The notes below the pieces were generated by a model. It ran no database searches. It saw nothing but the letters and a program-made list of their open reading frames with translations, and was not told where the DNA came from. DNA of 64,000 nucleotides from Lysobacteraceae bacterium NML93-0793 (lineage in GTDB: Bacteria > Pseudomonadota > Gammaproteobacteria > Xanthomonadales > Xanthomonadaceae), in contig NTJG01000006.1 of assembly GCA_002324875.1 (NCBI GenBank), positions 186,001-250,000 of the forward strand. Reading direction: 5' to 3'. Position 1 is the first letter of the stretch. Every line of letters begins with the position of its first letter. The position numbers were made by a program, and so were the translations under genes. Shown piece by piece: positions 56,110-64,000 of the stretch.

Positions 56110-58389
56110 TCAGAACTCGGCCCATTCGGCCTCGCTGGTCACCTGCTGCGGCTTGGGCGCGGCTGTCGGGCGAGGCGCTGCCGGCGCGCGCCGCTTCGGG
56201 GACGGGACCGACCCGCGCGCAGAGGCAGGGGCGCCGTGCACGGTCACCTGCGCGGGCCCCGGTGCGCCGTCGACCCGGAAGATCGCCACGGTCTCGCTCA
56301 GCGACGCCGCCTGTTCCTCCATCGCCCGCGCCGCGGCCGAGGCTTCTTCCACCAGCGCGGCGTTCTGCTGCGTGGTCTCGTCCATCTGGGTGATGGTCTG
56401 GTTGACCTGCTCGATGCCGGCGGCCTGTTCCTGCGAGGCCGCCGCGATCTCGGACATGATGTCGGTCACGCGCTGCACCGAACTGACGATTTCGCCCATC
56501 GTCTTGCCGGCCTGGCCGGCCAGCGCCGCGCCGTCGGAGACCTTGCTGGTGGAATCGTCGATCAGGCCCTTGATCTCCTTCGCGGCCTGGGCGCTGCGCT
56601 GGGCGAGGGTGCGCACCTCGCTCGCGACGACGGCGAAGCCGCGGCCCTGTTCGCCGGCACGCGCGGCTTCGACCGCAGCATTGAGGGCGAGGATGTTGGT
56701 CTGGAACGCGATGCCATCGATAACCGAGATGATGTCGCCGATGCGCTTCGAAGACGCCTCGATCTCGGCCATCGTGGTGACGACCTGGCCGACCACGCTG
56801 CCGCCCTTCGAGGCGACGTCCGCGGTGCCGATCACCAGCTGGTTGGCCTGGCGGGCGCTGTCGGCGTTCTGACGCACGGTCGAGGTCAGCTCTTCCATCG
56901 AAGCCGCGGTTTCCTCCAGATTCGCGGCCTGCTGCTCGGTACGCTGCGACAGGTCGTTGTTGCCGGCGGCGATTTCCGACGACGCAGTGCCGATCGCGTT
57001 CGAGGCCTCCTGGATGCGCGCGACGATGCCGGTGAGCTGGGTCACCGTGGCATTGGCGTCGTCGCGCATCTGCGCGAACACGCCCTGGAAATCACCGTCC
57101 ATGCGCACGGTCAGATCGCCGTGCGCCAGCGCGGTCAGTACGCGCGAGACCTGGGCGAGGCTGCTGGTGTTGGCGTCGAGCAGGCTGTTGAGCTGCTGCG
57201 CGAGCTGCAGCAGGAAGCCCTGCTTGCCCTCGGTCGCGATGCGGCCGCTCAGGTCGCCCGCGGCGGCCGCCGCGACGATGCGCGAGACCTCGGCTTCGAC
57301 CGACACCTCGTCGGTGCGGTCGGCCCATTCCACGACGAAGCCTTCCGACTGCCCGGCCGCGTCGAGGATCGGCGTGATGATCAACCGCATGCTGCGACCG
57401 CCGACGAGGATCTGAGCACGGTGTGTCTCGCGCAGCCGCGACAGCATGGCCGCCTGATGATCGGGTGCCTTGTGGAATCCGTCGATATTGGTGCCGATGA
57501 GCGAGGCGGCGTTGAACGTCGGCAGCGCCTTGCGGATGTCCGATTCCGCGGTCGCGAGCATTTCGCGCAGCGATCGGTTGACGTAGACGATGTCACGCGC
57601 GGTGTCTGCGATCATCACGTTGGTCGTCACGCTGTCGAGCGCGGTTCGGATGCGCAGGTTCTCGGCGATCAGGGCCCGATCGGCATCCATCCGAGCGACC
57701 ACGCGGTCCCCCATGGCCACCAGCGCGGCAGCGAGTGACTCGGCGGGCAGTCGGGAATCACGCAGTTGCGCAGGCGCCGGATGTCCCTCGACGACGCCGC
57801 GCGCCACATCGGCCAACATGTGCGGCGAATGGCCGAGTGCATCAAGCTCTCGGCGCAACTGTACGGCCATGACGCAGACCACCGCGGTCTCGACCACCAC
57901 GAAGCCCGCGTGGAGCGCGAGAACGCCTGCGCCGCTTCCAGGCGCGAACCCGTAGTAGGGCAGGCCGCGGGACTGCAACCAGAACAGCAGTACGTGGTGC
58001 GCGGCGATATACACCGCACCGGCAAGCACCGGCGCCCAATCGCGGTAATACAGCAACAAGGCGAGCACGACGAAGATGCCGAAATGCATCTCGACCAGGC
58101 CGCGCGATTGGTGGATGGTCACAGCAATGATCGTCATCATCATCAGCGATGCCCAGATTCGGGTGACGCGGGCGCCCGGAGCCAGCCAGACGTGAGCGGC
58201 CATCAGCGCGAATGCCGGCAGCGCTAGCGTCCAGAACGGCGTCCAACTGCCGTTGATCAACGCAATGACGCCCGAGCTGGTGGTCAGCAGCGCGCCGAGG
58301 AGCAGGAACAAGCGGTCGGCGCGAGTCGACAGTTCCGCGGCATATCCCCGGGCGGGGTGTGGAACAAATGTGGCGAGCAATGCAGTCAT
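56110..58389 (-). CDS. Methyl-accepting chemotaxis protein with polytopic membrane N-terminus and PAS domain
   Basis: The product has 759 residues. About six membrane helices in residues 25-185 ([20 protein letters not shown] to [18 protein letters not shown]) replace a periplasmic sensor. A PAS domain follows at about 240-360 ([20 protein letters not shown]), then HAMP-like linkers ([20 protein letters not shown]) and the MCP hairpin. The C-terminus is EAEWAEF, a CheR/CheB tether. The PAS domain suggests sensing of redox, energy state or a membrane-soluble ligand. Third gene of an operon starting at 59219. Confidence 0.92.
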   Translation of the reverse strand: MTALLATFVPHPARGYAAELSTRADRLFLLLGALLTTSSGVIALINGSWTPFWTLALPAFALMAAHVWLAPGARVTRIWASLMMMTIIAVTIHQSRGLVEMHFGIFVVLALLLYYRDWAPVLAGAVYIAAHHVLLFWLQSRGLPYYGFAPGSGAGVLALHAGFVVVETAVVCVMAVQLRRELDALGHSPHMLADVARGVVEGHPAPAQLRDSRLPAESLAAALVAMGDRVVARMDADRALIAENLRIRTALDSVTTNVMIADTARDIVYVNRSLREMLATAESDIRKALPTFNAASLIGTNIDGFHKAPDHQAAMLSRLRETHRAQILVGGRSMRLIITPILDAAGQSEGFVVEWADRTDEVSVEAEVSRIVAAAAAGDLSGRIATEGKQGFLLQLAQQLNSLLDANTSSLAQVSRVLTALAHGDLTVRMDGDFQGVFAQMRDDANATVTQLTGIVARIQEASNAIGTASSEIAAGNNDLSQRTEQQAANLEETAASMEELTSTVRQNADSARQANQLVIGTADVASKGGSVVGQVVTTMAEIEASSKRIGDIISVIDGIAFQTNILALNAAVEAARAGEQGRGFAVVASEVRTLAQRSAQAAKEIKGLIDDSTSKVSDGAALAGQAGKTMGEIVSSVQRVTDIMSEIAAASQEQAAGIEQVNQTITQMDETTQQNAALVEEASAAARAMEEQAASLSETVAIFRVDGAPGPAQVTVHGAPASARGSVPSPKRRAPAAPRPTAAPKPQQVTSEAEWAEF

Positions 58390-58419
58390 GGCAACGGTTC
58401 CGGCAGGGCGGAGCCTGCG

Positions 58420-58968
58420 TCAGCAAACGCAGGCGGAAACAAAGGGGGCGGACGGGGCCGCCGACGGCTGGGTGACGCTGTTCAGAAGACGCGTGGGATC
58501 GCCGGTGCAGCCTGCTGCGGCTGGCGACCCGGCAAATCGGAGGGCGCCGGCGGTGTCGAATACCAAGCTTGAAAACGCAGCTCCTGGCACTGCGACGGTG
58601 ACGTGGTGCTCGCCCAGGGCCTCCACAGCGGTGTGCCAGCGCGCGGCATCGTCGGGGCTCGTGCAGTCGCAGGCATGACCCTCGATGCTGACGACGAGAC
58701 CACCCTGCGCGAACATGTCTGCGCCCAGGTGGGCGCGGAGCAGGCTCACCAATGACCGTGCCTGTTCATGAGCGTCCAACGTAGCGGCAATCTGCAGGTG
58801 ACCGAGATTTCCGAACACCCATCCCAGCCACAGCGGTAGCAGGACGAAGGCGGAGCACCAGCGACTGCAATGCCGCCATCTGCCGTGACGAGGGCGCTGG
58901 AGGTCGATGATCGCGCCGTGCGGCCTGGCCTCGACGGGGCTGGCGCCCGTCTGCATGGGGCTGATCAT
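58420..58968 (-). CDS. Membrane-anchored thioredoxin-like protein (DUF6436-like)
   Basis: The product has 182 residues: cytoplasmic N-terminus, one membrane helix (CSAFVLLPLWLGWVFG, ~35-52), then a periplasmic domain with GHACDCTSPDDAARW near 105, a beta strand HHVTVAVPGAAFSSLVFDTA and GALRFAGSPAAAGC. The CxC at the helix start followed by a proline strand and VFDTAGALRF resembles DUF6436 thioredoxin-fold proteins; this is a tentative match. ATG at 58966-58968 has the strong AAGGAGGAC Shine-Dalgarno and overlaps the upstream gene by four bases. Confidence 0.6.
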   Translation of the reverse strand: MISPMQTGASPVEARPHGAIIDLQRPRHGRWRHCSRWCSAFVLLPLWLGWVFGNLGHLQIAATLDAHEQARSLVSLLRAHLGADMFAQGGLVVSIEGHACDCTSPDDAARWHTAVEALGEHHVTVAVPGAAFSSLVFDTAGALRFAGSPAAAGCTGDPTRLLNSVTQPSAAPSAPFVSACVC

Positions 58969-59219
58969 CTTGTCCTCCTTCCACGCCAGCGAGCGCCGGG
59001 CAGAAAGAAGTCCCAAGGCATTTTCGCGTATCCGAGGTACAGGCGGTCGCCGCGGGATTCGACCGCATCGACCAGCGGAATACGTATCTCCTGCTCGGAC
59101 ACTTCGGCGAAGTCGCAAGCGTCGACCACGTCCAGCAACAGCAGGCACGTTCCTGCCAGCCGCGTCGAGGCCGTCGTCGGTTGGGCACAGATGGTGAGTC
59201 GTTGCAGGCCGATATCCAT
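58965..59219 (-). CDS. Small protein of unknown function, first gene of the PAS-receptor operon
   Basis: The product has 84 residues starting MDIGLQRLTICAQPTTASTR, with LLLLDVVDACDFAEVSEQEI and YLGYAKMPWDFFLPG. No signal peptide or known domain was recognised. The sigma-28 promoter at 59260-59286 lies just upstream and its stop overlaps the next gene. This context supports it as a real gene. Confidence 0.55.
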   Translation of the reverse strand: MDIGLQRLTICAQPTTASTRLAGTCLLLLDVVDACDFAEVSEQEIRIPLVDAVESRGDRLYLGYAKMPWDFFLPGARWRGRRTR

Positions 59220-59259
59220 CTGTATTCCCGTCGTAGACGATCGCTCTGTGACGCTTTAG

Positions 59260-59286
59260 TTATCGGCGGGTGAAATTCGGCCTTGA
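59260..59286 (-). promoter_or_regulatory. Sigma-28 promoter of the 59219-56110 operon
   Basis: On the minus strand TCAA, 15 bases, GCCGATAA. The first start codon is about 40 bases downstream. Confidence 0.75.
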
Positions 59287-59315
59287 GCGCCGTTCGTCGG
59301 GTCGCCGGATACGAA

Positions 59316-59342
59316 GACGCCCCGGCCATTGGCCGGGGCGTC
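59316..59342 (-). terminator. Terminator of the third receptor gene
   Basis: GACGCCCCGGCC / GGCCGGGGCGTC form a perfect 12-bp stem with a 3-base loop, 25 bases after the stop at 59367, followed on the minus strand by TTCGT. Confidence 0.75.
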
Positions 59343-59366
59343 AGGGCACAGCAACCGCAGCTGGAC

Positions 59367-61727
59367 TCAGAACTCGGCCCAGTCCGCCTCTGCAGCAGCA
59401 GGCGTGGCCTTGATCGGCGTCGGCCGGCTGGGCGAGGCGGCACGGCGGGCGGGGGAGGCCGCGGCCGCCGGCGCCTTGTGCGCGGCGAGGACCGCCTGCA
59501 CCGCGACCTGTGCCTGTTCGACGCGGAAGATCGAGATCGTCTGTGCCAGGCCCGCCGCCTGTTCTTCCATCGCGCGGGCCGCGGCCGAGGCTTCCTCCAC
59601 CAGCGCTGCGTTCTGCTGGGTGGTCTCGTCCATCTGGGTGATGGTCTGGTTGACCTGCTCGATGCCCGACGCCTGCTCCTGCGAGGCCGCCGCGATCTCG
59701 GACATGATGTCGGTCACGCGCTGCACCGAGCTGACGATCTCGCCCATTGTCTTGCCGGCCTGGCCGGCCAGCGACGCGCCATCGGAGACCTTGCTGGTCG
59801 AATCGTCGATCAGGCCCTTGATCTCCTTCGCGGCCTGGGCGCTGCGCTGGGCGAGGGTGCGCACCTCGCTGGCGACGACGGCGAAGCCGCGGCCCTGCTC
59901 GCCGGCGCGCGCCGCTTCGACCGCGGCGTTGAGCGCGAGGATGTTGGTCTGGAACGCGATGCCGTCGATGACGGAGATGATGTCGCCGATCTTGCGCGAC
60001 GACTTCTCGATCTCGGCCATCGTCGTCACCACCTGGCTCACGACGTCGCCGCCCTGCGAGGCCACGTTGGCCGCGCCGATCGCGAGCTGGTTGGCCTGAC
60101 GCGCATGGTCTGCGTTCTGGCGCACGGTGGACGTGAGTTCCTCCATCGATGCCGCGGTCTCTTCGAGGTTGGCGGCCTGCTGCTCGGTGCGACGCGAGAG
60201 GTCATTGTTGCCCGACGCGATCTCCGACGACGCGGTGCCGATGGCGCCGGAAGCCTCCTGGATGCGCGCGACGATGCCGGTGAGCTGGGCGACGGTCGCA
60301 TTGGCGTCGTCGCGCATCTTCGCGAACACGCCTTCGAACGCACCGTCCATACGCACGGTGAGATCGCCGGCCGCCAGTGCGGTCAACACGTTCGATACCT
60401 GGTCGAGACTGCTGGCATTGGCGTCGAGCAGCGTGTTGAGCTGTTCGGCCAGCTGCAGGTAGAAGCCTTCCTTGCCGTCCAGGCCGATGCGGTGCGAGAG
60501 ATCACCGGCGGCGGCGGACTTGATCACCCGTGCCAGTTCGACTTCGACATGCACCTGCTGGGTGCGGTCACGCCATTCCACGACGTAGCCGAGCAGGGTG
60601 CCGGCCTCGTCTTCCACGCGTGCCATGGTCTGGCCGATGTGCGCGTTGCCGAGCGAGAGCTCGTCATCGTGCACGCCCTTGAGCTGCTCCAGAACGCCGG
60701 CGAGCCGCTCGGGCTGCGCCTGGTAGGCGTCGATGCTGCCGCCGATGACCTGGTCGACATCGAACTCGGGCACGGCGGAGCGGATCTCGTCCTCGTACTG
60801 GCGCATCAGGCCGGTGGCGGCGGCATTGGCGTAGATCACCGTGCGCGACGGGTCGGCGATCATCACGCTGGTGCCGGAGCTGTCGAGCGCGGTGCGGATG
60901 CGCAGGTTTTCGCCGGCGATCGCCTGGTCGCGTTCGATGCGCTCACGCAGGTCGCGCTGCATGCGCTGCATCGACTTGAGCAGATCGCCGATCTCGTCGG
61001 CGCGGCTGGTGTCGATGTGGCTGTCGAGCTTGCCGTTGGCCACGTCCTGGCTCACGGCAGCGGCTTCGCGCACGGCCGAGGTCAGGCTGCGGGCCATCAG
61101 CCACGCGACCACGAGCCCACCGGCGATGCCGGCGAGCAGCAGCACGACGAGCAGCAGGCTCGAGGAGGCGTAGGCGCTGTGGGCGCGACTACTGGCGTCG
61201 GCGGCCACGCGGTTGGATTCGTCGGACAGTGCAGCCAGCGCGGCGCTCGCCGCATCGTGAAGCTCATTGGTCTCGCCGATGAAGGTGTCGGTGGCATCGT
61301 CGGGCAGATCGAGATCGAGCATCTCGTTGACCGAATCGTACGAGACCTTGGCCGCTGCCCAGGCCGTGATCAGCTCTTCGAGCAGGCGGCGCTCGTCCGG
61401 GGTCTTCGCGAACTGCTCGTAGGCTTTGAAATTCTCCGCAAGCTGCACGTCGAGCGCGGCGGCCCGCTCACGAGCCTGTGCCTTTGCGGCTTCGCTGGCG
61501 CGGACCAGTCCGCGATACGACGCGGTACGGAACTCGCCCAGAAGCGCGCGGGTTTCACCCACCAGGGTCACGCTGGGCAACACGCCGGTCGCGAGTTCAG
61601 TGGTCACCCGGTCCATGGAGCGCAGGCCGGAATAGGCGCCGATGCCTTGGACCACCATGATGAGCAGAACCACGCCGAACGCGAGCATCAATTTCGGCGC
61701 GAGCTTGAGAGACGAAAACCATTGCAT
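59367..61727 (-). CDS. Methyl-accepting chemotaxis protein with helical-bundle sensor and PAS domain
   Basis: The product has 786 residues. Membrane helix 9-33, periplasmic four-helix-bundle domain about 35-185 ([20 protein letters not shown]), second helix about 190-212 ([20 protein letters not shown]), HAMP, a PAS domain about 275-395 ([20 protein letters not shown]), further HAMP-like repeats and the MCP hairpin. The C-terminus is EADWAEF. ATG at 61725-61727 begins [20 protein letters not shown]. The preceding OB-fold gene is probably in the same operon. Confidence 0.92.
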   Translation of the reverse strand: MQWFSSLKLAPKLMLAFGVVLLIMVVQGIGAYSGLRSMDRVTTELATGVLPSVTLVGETRALLGEFRTASYRGLVRASEAAKAQARERAAALDVQLAENFKAYEQFAKTPDERRLLEELITAWAAAKVSYDSVNEMLDLDLPDDATDTFIGETNELHDAASAALAALSDESNRVAADASSRAHSAYASSSLLLVVLLLAGIAGGLVVAWLMARSLTSAVREAAAVSQDVANGKLDSHIDTSRADEIGDLLKSMQRMQRDLRERIERDQAIAGENLRIRTALDSSGTSVMIADPSRTVIYANAAATGLMRQYEDEIRSAVPEFDVDQVIGGSIDAYQAQPERLAGVLEQLKGVHDDELSLGNAHIGQTMARVEDEAGTLLGYVVEWRDRTQQVHVEVELARVIKSAAAGDLSHRIGLDGKEGFYLQLAEQLNTLLDANASSLDQVSNVLTALAAGDLTVRMDGAFEGVFAKMRDDANATVAQLTGIVARIQEASGAIGTASSEIASGNNDLSRRTEQQAANLEETAASMEELTSTVRQNADHARQANQLAIGAANVASQGGDVVSQVVTTMAEIEKSSRKIGDIISVIDGIAFQTNILALNAAVEAARAGEQGRGFAVVASEVRTLAQRSAQAAKEIKGLIDDSTSKVSDGASLAGQAGKTMGEIVSSVQRVTDIMSEIAAASQEQASGIEQVNQTITQMDETTQQNAALVEEASAAARAMEEQAAGLAQTISIFRVEQAQVAVQAVLAAHKAPAAAASPARRAASPSRPTPIKATPAAAEADWAEF

Positions 61728-61793
61728 GAGACGAATTCCCTTTGGCGCGAAAGGAAGCGGCCCGGTCACGCGTGGAGCGGCCGGGCCGGGGTC

Positions 61794-62177
61794 TTACTTG
61801 ATCGTGGCGAGCTTGACGTCGGCCGGCGAGCGGACGGCGATTTCCGCGCGGCCGGCGTCGCGCTGGATCGCACCGACGACGCAGACGTCACGGCCCTCGA
61901 GCTCTTCGGGCGTCGGACGGAAGCGGTCGCGCTGGTCCTGCGGAATGCGCGCCGAGAACGTGTGACGCGGGAACGCGCCGCCCATGTACAGGAACGTCGG
62001 CGAGCCTTCCGAGTTCTCGGCGTAACGGGTCTTCTCGACCTTGCCGCAGACCATGCCGTTCTGACCGACGAAGCGCGTGGCCTGGTCGGGACGGATGGCG
62101 TCCTGGGCAAGTGCGGCGGAGGCGCAGCCGCTCAGCAGCAGTGCGGCCAGAAGGCGGGTCGTGGTCTTGGGGGGCAT
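61794..62177 (-). CDS. Exported OB-fold-like protein
   Basis: The product has 127 residues. The signal (TRLLAALLLSGCASAALA) has both a lipobox-like LSGC and a signal peptidase I site before QDAIRP. The mature part (GMVCGKVEKTRYAENSEGSP, TFLYMGGAFPRHTFSARIPQ, GRDVCVVGAIQRDAGRAEIA) follows a five-strand OB-fold order seen in small periplasmic bOB/nucleic-acid-binding-like proteins. It lies 66 bases before the third receptor gene under a sigma-28 promoter, so it may work with that receptor. Confidence 0.65.
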   Translation of the reverse strand: MPPKTTTRLLAALLLSGCASAALAQDAIRPDQATRFVGQNGMVCGKVEKTRYAENSEGSPTFLYMGGAFPRHTFSARIPQDQRDRFRPTPEELEGRDVCVVGAIQRDAGRAEIAVRSPADVKLATIK

Positions 62178-62234
62178 TGCGGTCTACTCCAGTCAAGGGT
62201 CATCGGGCGGCGATCCGCCGCTCCGTTGTTGCCC

Positions 62235-62261
62235 ATAACGGCAGACGGGCGGCGGACTTTA
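62235..62261 (-). promoter_or_regulatory. Sigma-28 promoter of the OB-fold gene and third receptor
   Basis: On the minus strand TAAA, 15 bases, GCCGTTAT. The -35 box is perfect and the -10 box has two changes from GCCGATAA. Confidence 0.65.
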
Positions 62262-62278
62262 GGGCGATCGCGGGTGGA

Positions 62279-62758
62279 TCAGGCCGCGACGTCGAGCGTT
62301 GTGACGTCGGTCAAATCGGCGCTGTCGAGCAGGGTTTCGATGTCGAGCAGGATCAGCATCTTCTCGTCCAGCGTGCCGATGCCGGCGATGAAGCGGGTAT
62401 CGACCGCAGCGCCGAATTCCGGCGTCGCACGCACCTGGTCTTCGGCCAGCGGCACGACGTCGGAGACGCTGTCGACGACGATGCCGACCACGCGCTCGTC
62501 GACGTTGAGCACGATCATCACCGTGAAGCTGTCGTAGCGGGCCTCGGCCAGGCGCAGCTTCAGGCGCAGGTCGATCACCGGCACGATGGTGCCGCGCAGA
62601 TTGATCACACCCTTGATGTATTCGGGCGCGTCGGGCAGGCGGGTCACGGCGTCGTAGCCGCGGATTTCCTGCACTTTGAGAATGTCCACGCCGTAGTGCT
62701 CGTGGCCCAGGGTGAAGCTCAGGTATTCGCCAGCGGCGCTGGCAGTGGAGCTGGTCAT
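62279..62758 (-). CDS. cheW: Chemotaxis coupling protein CheW
   Basis: The product has 159 residues with the double SH3-like CheW fold: EYLSFTLGHEHYGVDILKVQ, PDAPEYIKGVINLRGTIVPV, IDLRLKL and VGIVVDSVSDVVPL. It links receptors to the kinase CheA. ATG at 62756-62758 starts at the domain edge. No cheA is in the window, so it must pair with a kinase encoded elsewhere. Confidence 0.96.
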   Translation of the reverse strand: MTSSTASAAGEYLSFTLGHEHYGVDILKVQEIRGYDAVTRLPDAPEYIKGVINLRGTIVPVIDLRLKLRLAEARYDSFTVMIVLNVDERVVGIVVDSVSDVVPLAEDQVRATPEFGAAVDTRFIAGIGTLDEKMLILLDIETLLDSADLTDVTTLDVAA

Positions 62759-62813
62759 CGGAGGCGTTCCTGCTGGAGGGGCCGCACGGGAGGCGGCGAG
62801 ACGGATACGCACG

Positions 62814-62840
62814 AGATCGGCCGGTGACGGGGCAACTTTA
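62814..62840 (-). promoter_or_regulatory. Sigma-28 promoter of cheW
   Basis: On the minus strand TAAA, 15 bases, GCCGATCT. Confidence 0.7.
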
Positions 62841-62849
62841 GGCCCGCGC

Positions 62850-63620
62850 TCATCCGCCGCGACGCTGTCGGGCGTTGCGCTGGCGCTCGACCTGGAAGAT
62901 GTATTGAAGAATCCGCTGCTCGTGGCCGGCGGAGAGATCGACGAAGCGGCAGCCGGCGCGCCAGTGCGGGACGCCGCGGACATCGAAGCGCGCGAGATGG
63001 GCCACTTCGAGTGCCACCGGAAACGGCGCCGCGTCCCCGAGGCGCAGCAGGCAAGGGGCGACCAGGGCCTGCGGCGTGAACCGCGCGTCCTCGCCGTCGG
63101 GCACCGCGACGGCGACGCCGCCGCCGCTGATGTCGAGCACGCGCAGGCCGCCGAGCGTGGCATCGGGTGCGTGGCCGTCGTGGCCGACATGCACCGTGGC
63201 CGGCGCCGCGGCCGAGACCTGAAGCCGGTACATCTCGCGGCGCTGCAACCGCAGCAGGCGGTCCGGCCACGGCGCGACGAAGGCCGGGTAACCCTCGAAC
63301 TCCACACGCCTAGGCGTCGACAGTCGGAAGCGGATCGGCACCAGATCGAGCTGGGTGCTGCAGATCATGCGGGTGGCGTCTTCCATGCGCCGGTTCGTGG
63401 CCTCGTGGCGGTTGCCGTCGAGAATCACCGTGCCGTCGTCGTGCACCGCGAGCAGCGCGGTGGGGCAGGCGTGGCCGCCCGGAATCAAGGCCGCGCTGAT
63501 GATCGCGCGTGCCTCCACCAGGCCGTGCAACACCTGGCCCACCGCGCGCGGCTCGCGCAACGCGTAGGGCGATTCCTCATCGTCGAGCAGCTGCGAATGG
63601 TCTTCTGCGACAGCCATCAT
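62850..63620 (-). CDS. ycgR: YcgR-type cyclic di-GMP flagellar brake protein (PilZ)
   Basis: The product has 256 residues: N-terminal YcgR domain (residues 20-125) and PilZ domain. The cyclic di-GMP motif is present as RLQRREMYRLQV (RxxxR) near 128 and LRVLDISGGGVAVAV (D/NxSxxG) near 165. In enterics YcgR slows the flagellar motor when cyclic di-GMP is high. It is the likely effector that turns RpfG output into swimming behaviour. Own sigma-28 promoter upstream. Confidence 0.9.
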   Translation of the reverse strand: MMAVAEDHSQLLDDEESPYALREPRAVGQVLHGLVEARAIISAALIPGGHACPTALLAVHDDGTVILDGNRHEATNRRMEDATRMICSTQLDLVPIRFRLSTPRRVEFEGYPAFVAPWPDRLLRLQRREMYRLQVSAAAPATVHVGHDGHAPDATLGGLRVLDISGGGVAVAVPDGEDARFTPQALVAPCLLRLGDAAPFPVALEVAHLARFDVRGVPHWRAGCRFVDLSAGHEQRILQYIFQVERQRNARQRRGG

Positions 63621-63648
63621 CCAGGGCCGGATAGGTCCAGTGTCCCGG

Positions 63649-63675
63649 GTATCGGCCGCGCGCCGCGGAAATTGA
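63649..63675 (-). promoter_or_regulatory. Sigma-28 promoter of ycgR
   Basis: On the minus strand TCAA, 15 bases, GCCGATAC, about 30 bases before the start codon. Confidence 0.7.
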
Positions 63676-63692
63676 GGCGCGCGGCCGCCCGA

Positions 63693-64000
63693 TCAGGCCG
63701 GCTCGGGCACCGCGCGTCCGGCCCGTGCCACCGGCGGCCGCGCGGGCGGCGCGGCGGCGTGGATGCGGAACACCGCCACGGTGTCGTCCAGCGCCGAAGC
63801 CTGCTCCTGCATCGCGCGGGCCGCGGCCGAGGCTTCTTCCACCAGCGCCGCGTTCTGCTGCGTGGTTTCGTCCATCCGGGTGATGCTCTCGTTGACCTGC
63901 TCGATGCCCGCGGCCTGCTCCTGCGAGGCGGTGGCGATGCCGGCCATGATGTCGGTCACCTGCCGCACCGACGCGACGATCTCGCCCATGGTCCTGCCGG
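63693..64000 (-). CDS. Methyl-accepting chemotaxis protein, C-terminal part only
   Basis: About 100 residues at the C-terminus are present; the rest lies beyond the right edge. The visible part is the end of the signalling hairpin and methylation helix ([40 protein letters not shown]). The tail ends GRAVPEPA, so unlike the three other receptors here it lacks the WxxF docking peptide. It ends 20 bases upstream of the ycgR promoter. Confidence 0.93.
   Translation of the reverse strand, partial: GRTMGEIVASVRQVTDIMAGIATASQEQAAGIEQVNESITRMDETTQQNAALVEEASAAARAMQEQASALDDTVAVFRIHAAAPPARPPVARAGRAVPEPA

Overview
The window is GC-rich chromosomal DNA from a gammaproteobacterium of the Lysobacteraceae/Xanthomonadaceae (Lysobacter, Luteimonas or a close relative). 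The main reason is a complete rpf locus for DSF quorum sensing (rpfE, recJ, prfB, lysS, rpfG, rpfC, rpfF, rpfB, with aconitase genes alongside). The smpB/ratA/rnfH, bamE/fur and recN/hrcA/grpE/dnaK/dnaJ/dapB/carAB/greA order also fits this group. The genus is inferred.

Region 1 (1-7193, minus strand) is one end of an integrated phage-like element. Reading inward from its integrase come a 57-residue protein, an AlpA-type regulator, an unknown gene, a primase-ATPase, a noncoding tract with iteron-like repeats, a scaffold protein, a major capsid protein, a cold-shock-like small protein and a DnaT-like/head-connector protein cut by the window edge. No portal or terminase lies between the replication and capsid genes, so a compact capsid-encoding satellite is possible.

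Region 2 (7382-31164) is housekeeping: a glycine-zipper stress-type protein, mntP behind a yybP-ykoY manganese riboswitch, tmRNA with promoter and terminator, a CHASE/PAS histidine kinase, smpB, ratA, rnfH, bamE, fur, a broken GFA-family gene next to a REP-like palindrome, recN, the hrcA-grpE-dnaK-dnaJ chaperone block with a sigma-32 promoter before dnaK, an 800-bp noncoding tract with six DnaA-box-like sites, dapB, carA, a small exported protein, carB, greA, rpfE and recJ.

Region 3 (31265-50978) holds a secreted PPC-repeat protein, a TPR-GGDEF diguanylate cyclase broken by two frameshifts, prfB with its programmed frameshift, lysS, rpfG-rpfC facing rpfB-rpfF, a small lipoprotein gene, acnA with a duplicated 3' end, a VapBC toxin-antitoxin pair and acnB. 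RpfF makes DSF, RpfC senses it, RpfG degrades cyclic di-GMP and RpfB processes DSF-type acyl chains.

Region 4 (51081-64000, minus strand) is a chemotaxis island: cheR-cheD-cheB with overlapping ends, three full chemoreceptors that all end in a WAEF tail, a fourth receptor running off the edge, cheW, a YcgR-type PilZ protein and small genes co-transcribed with receptors. Six transcription units start with the same sigma-28 (FliA) pattern, a TAAA/TCAA-like box, exactly 15 bases, then GCCGATAA-like. This ties the island to flagellar gene control and to the cyclic di-GMP output of the rpf system.
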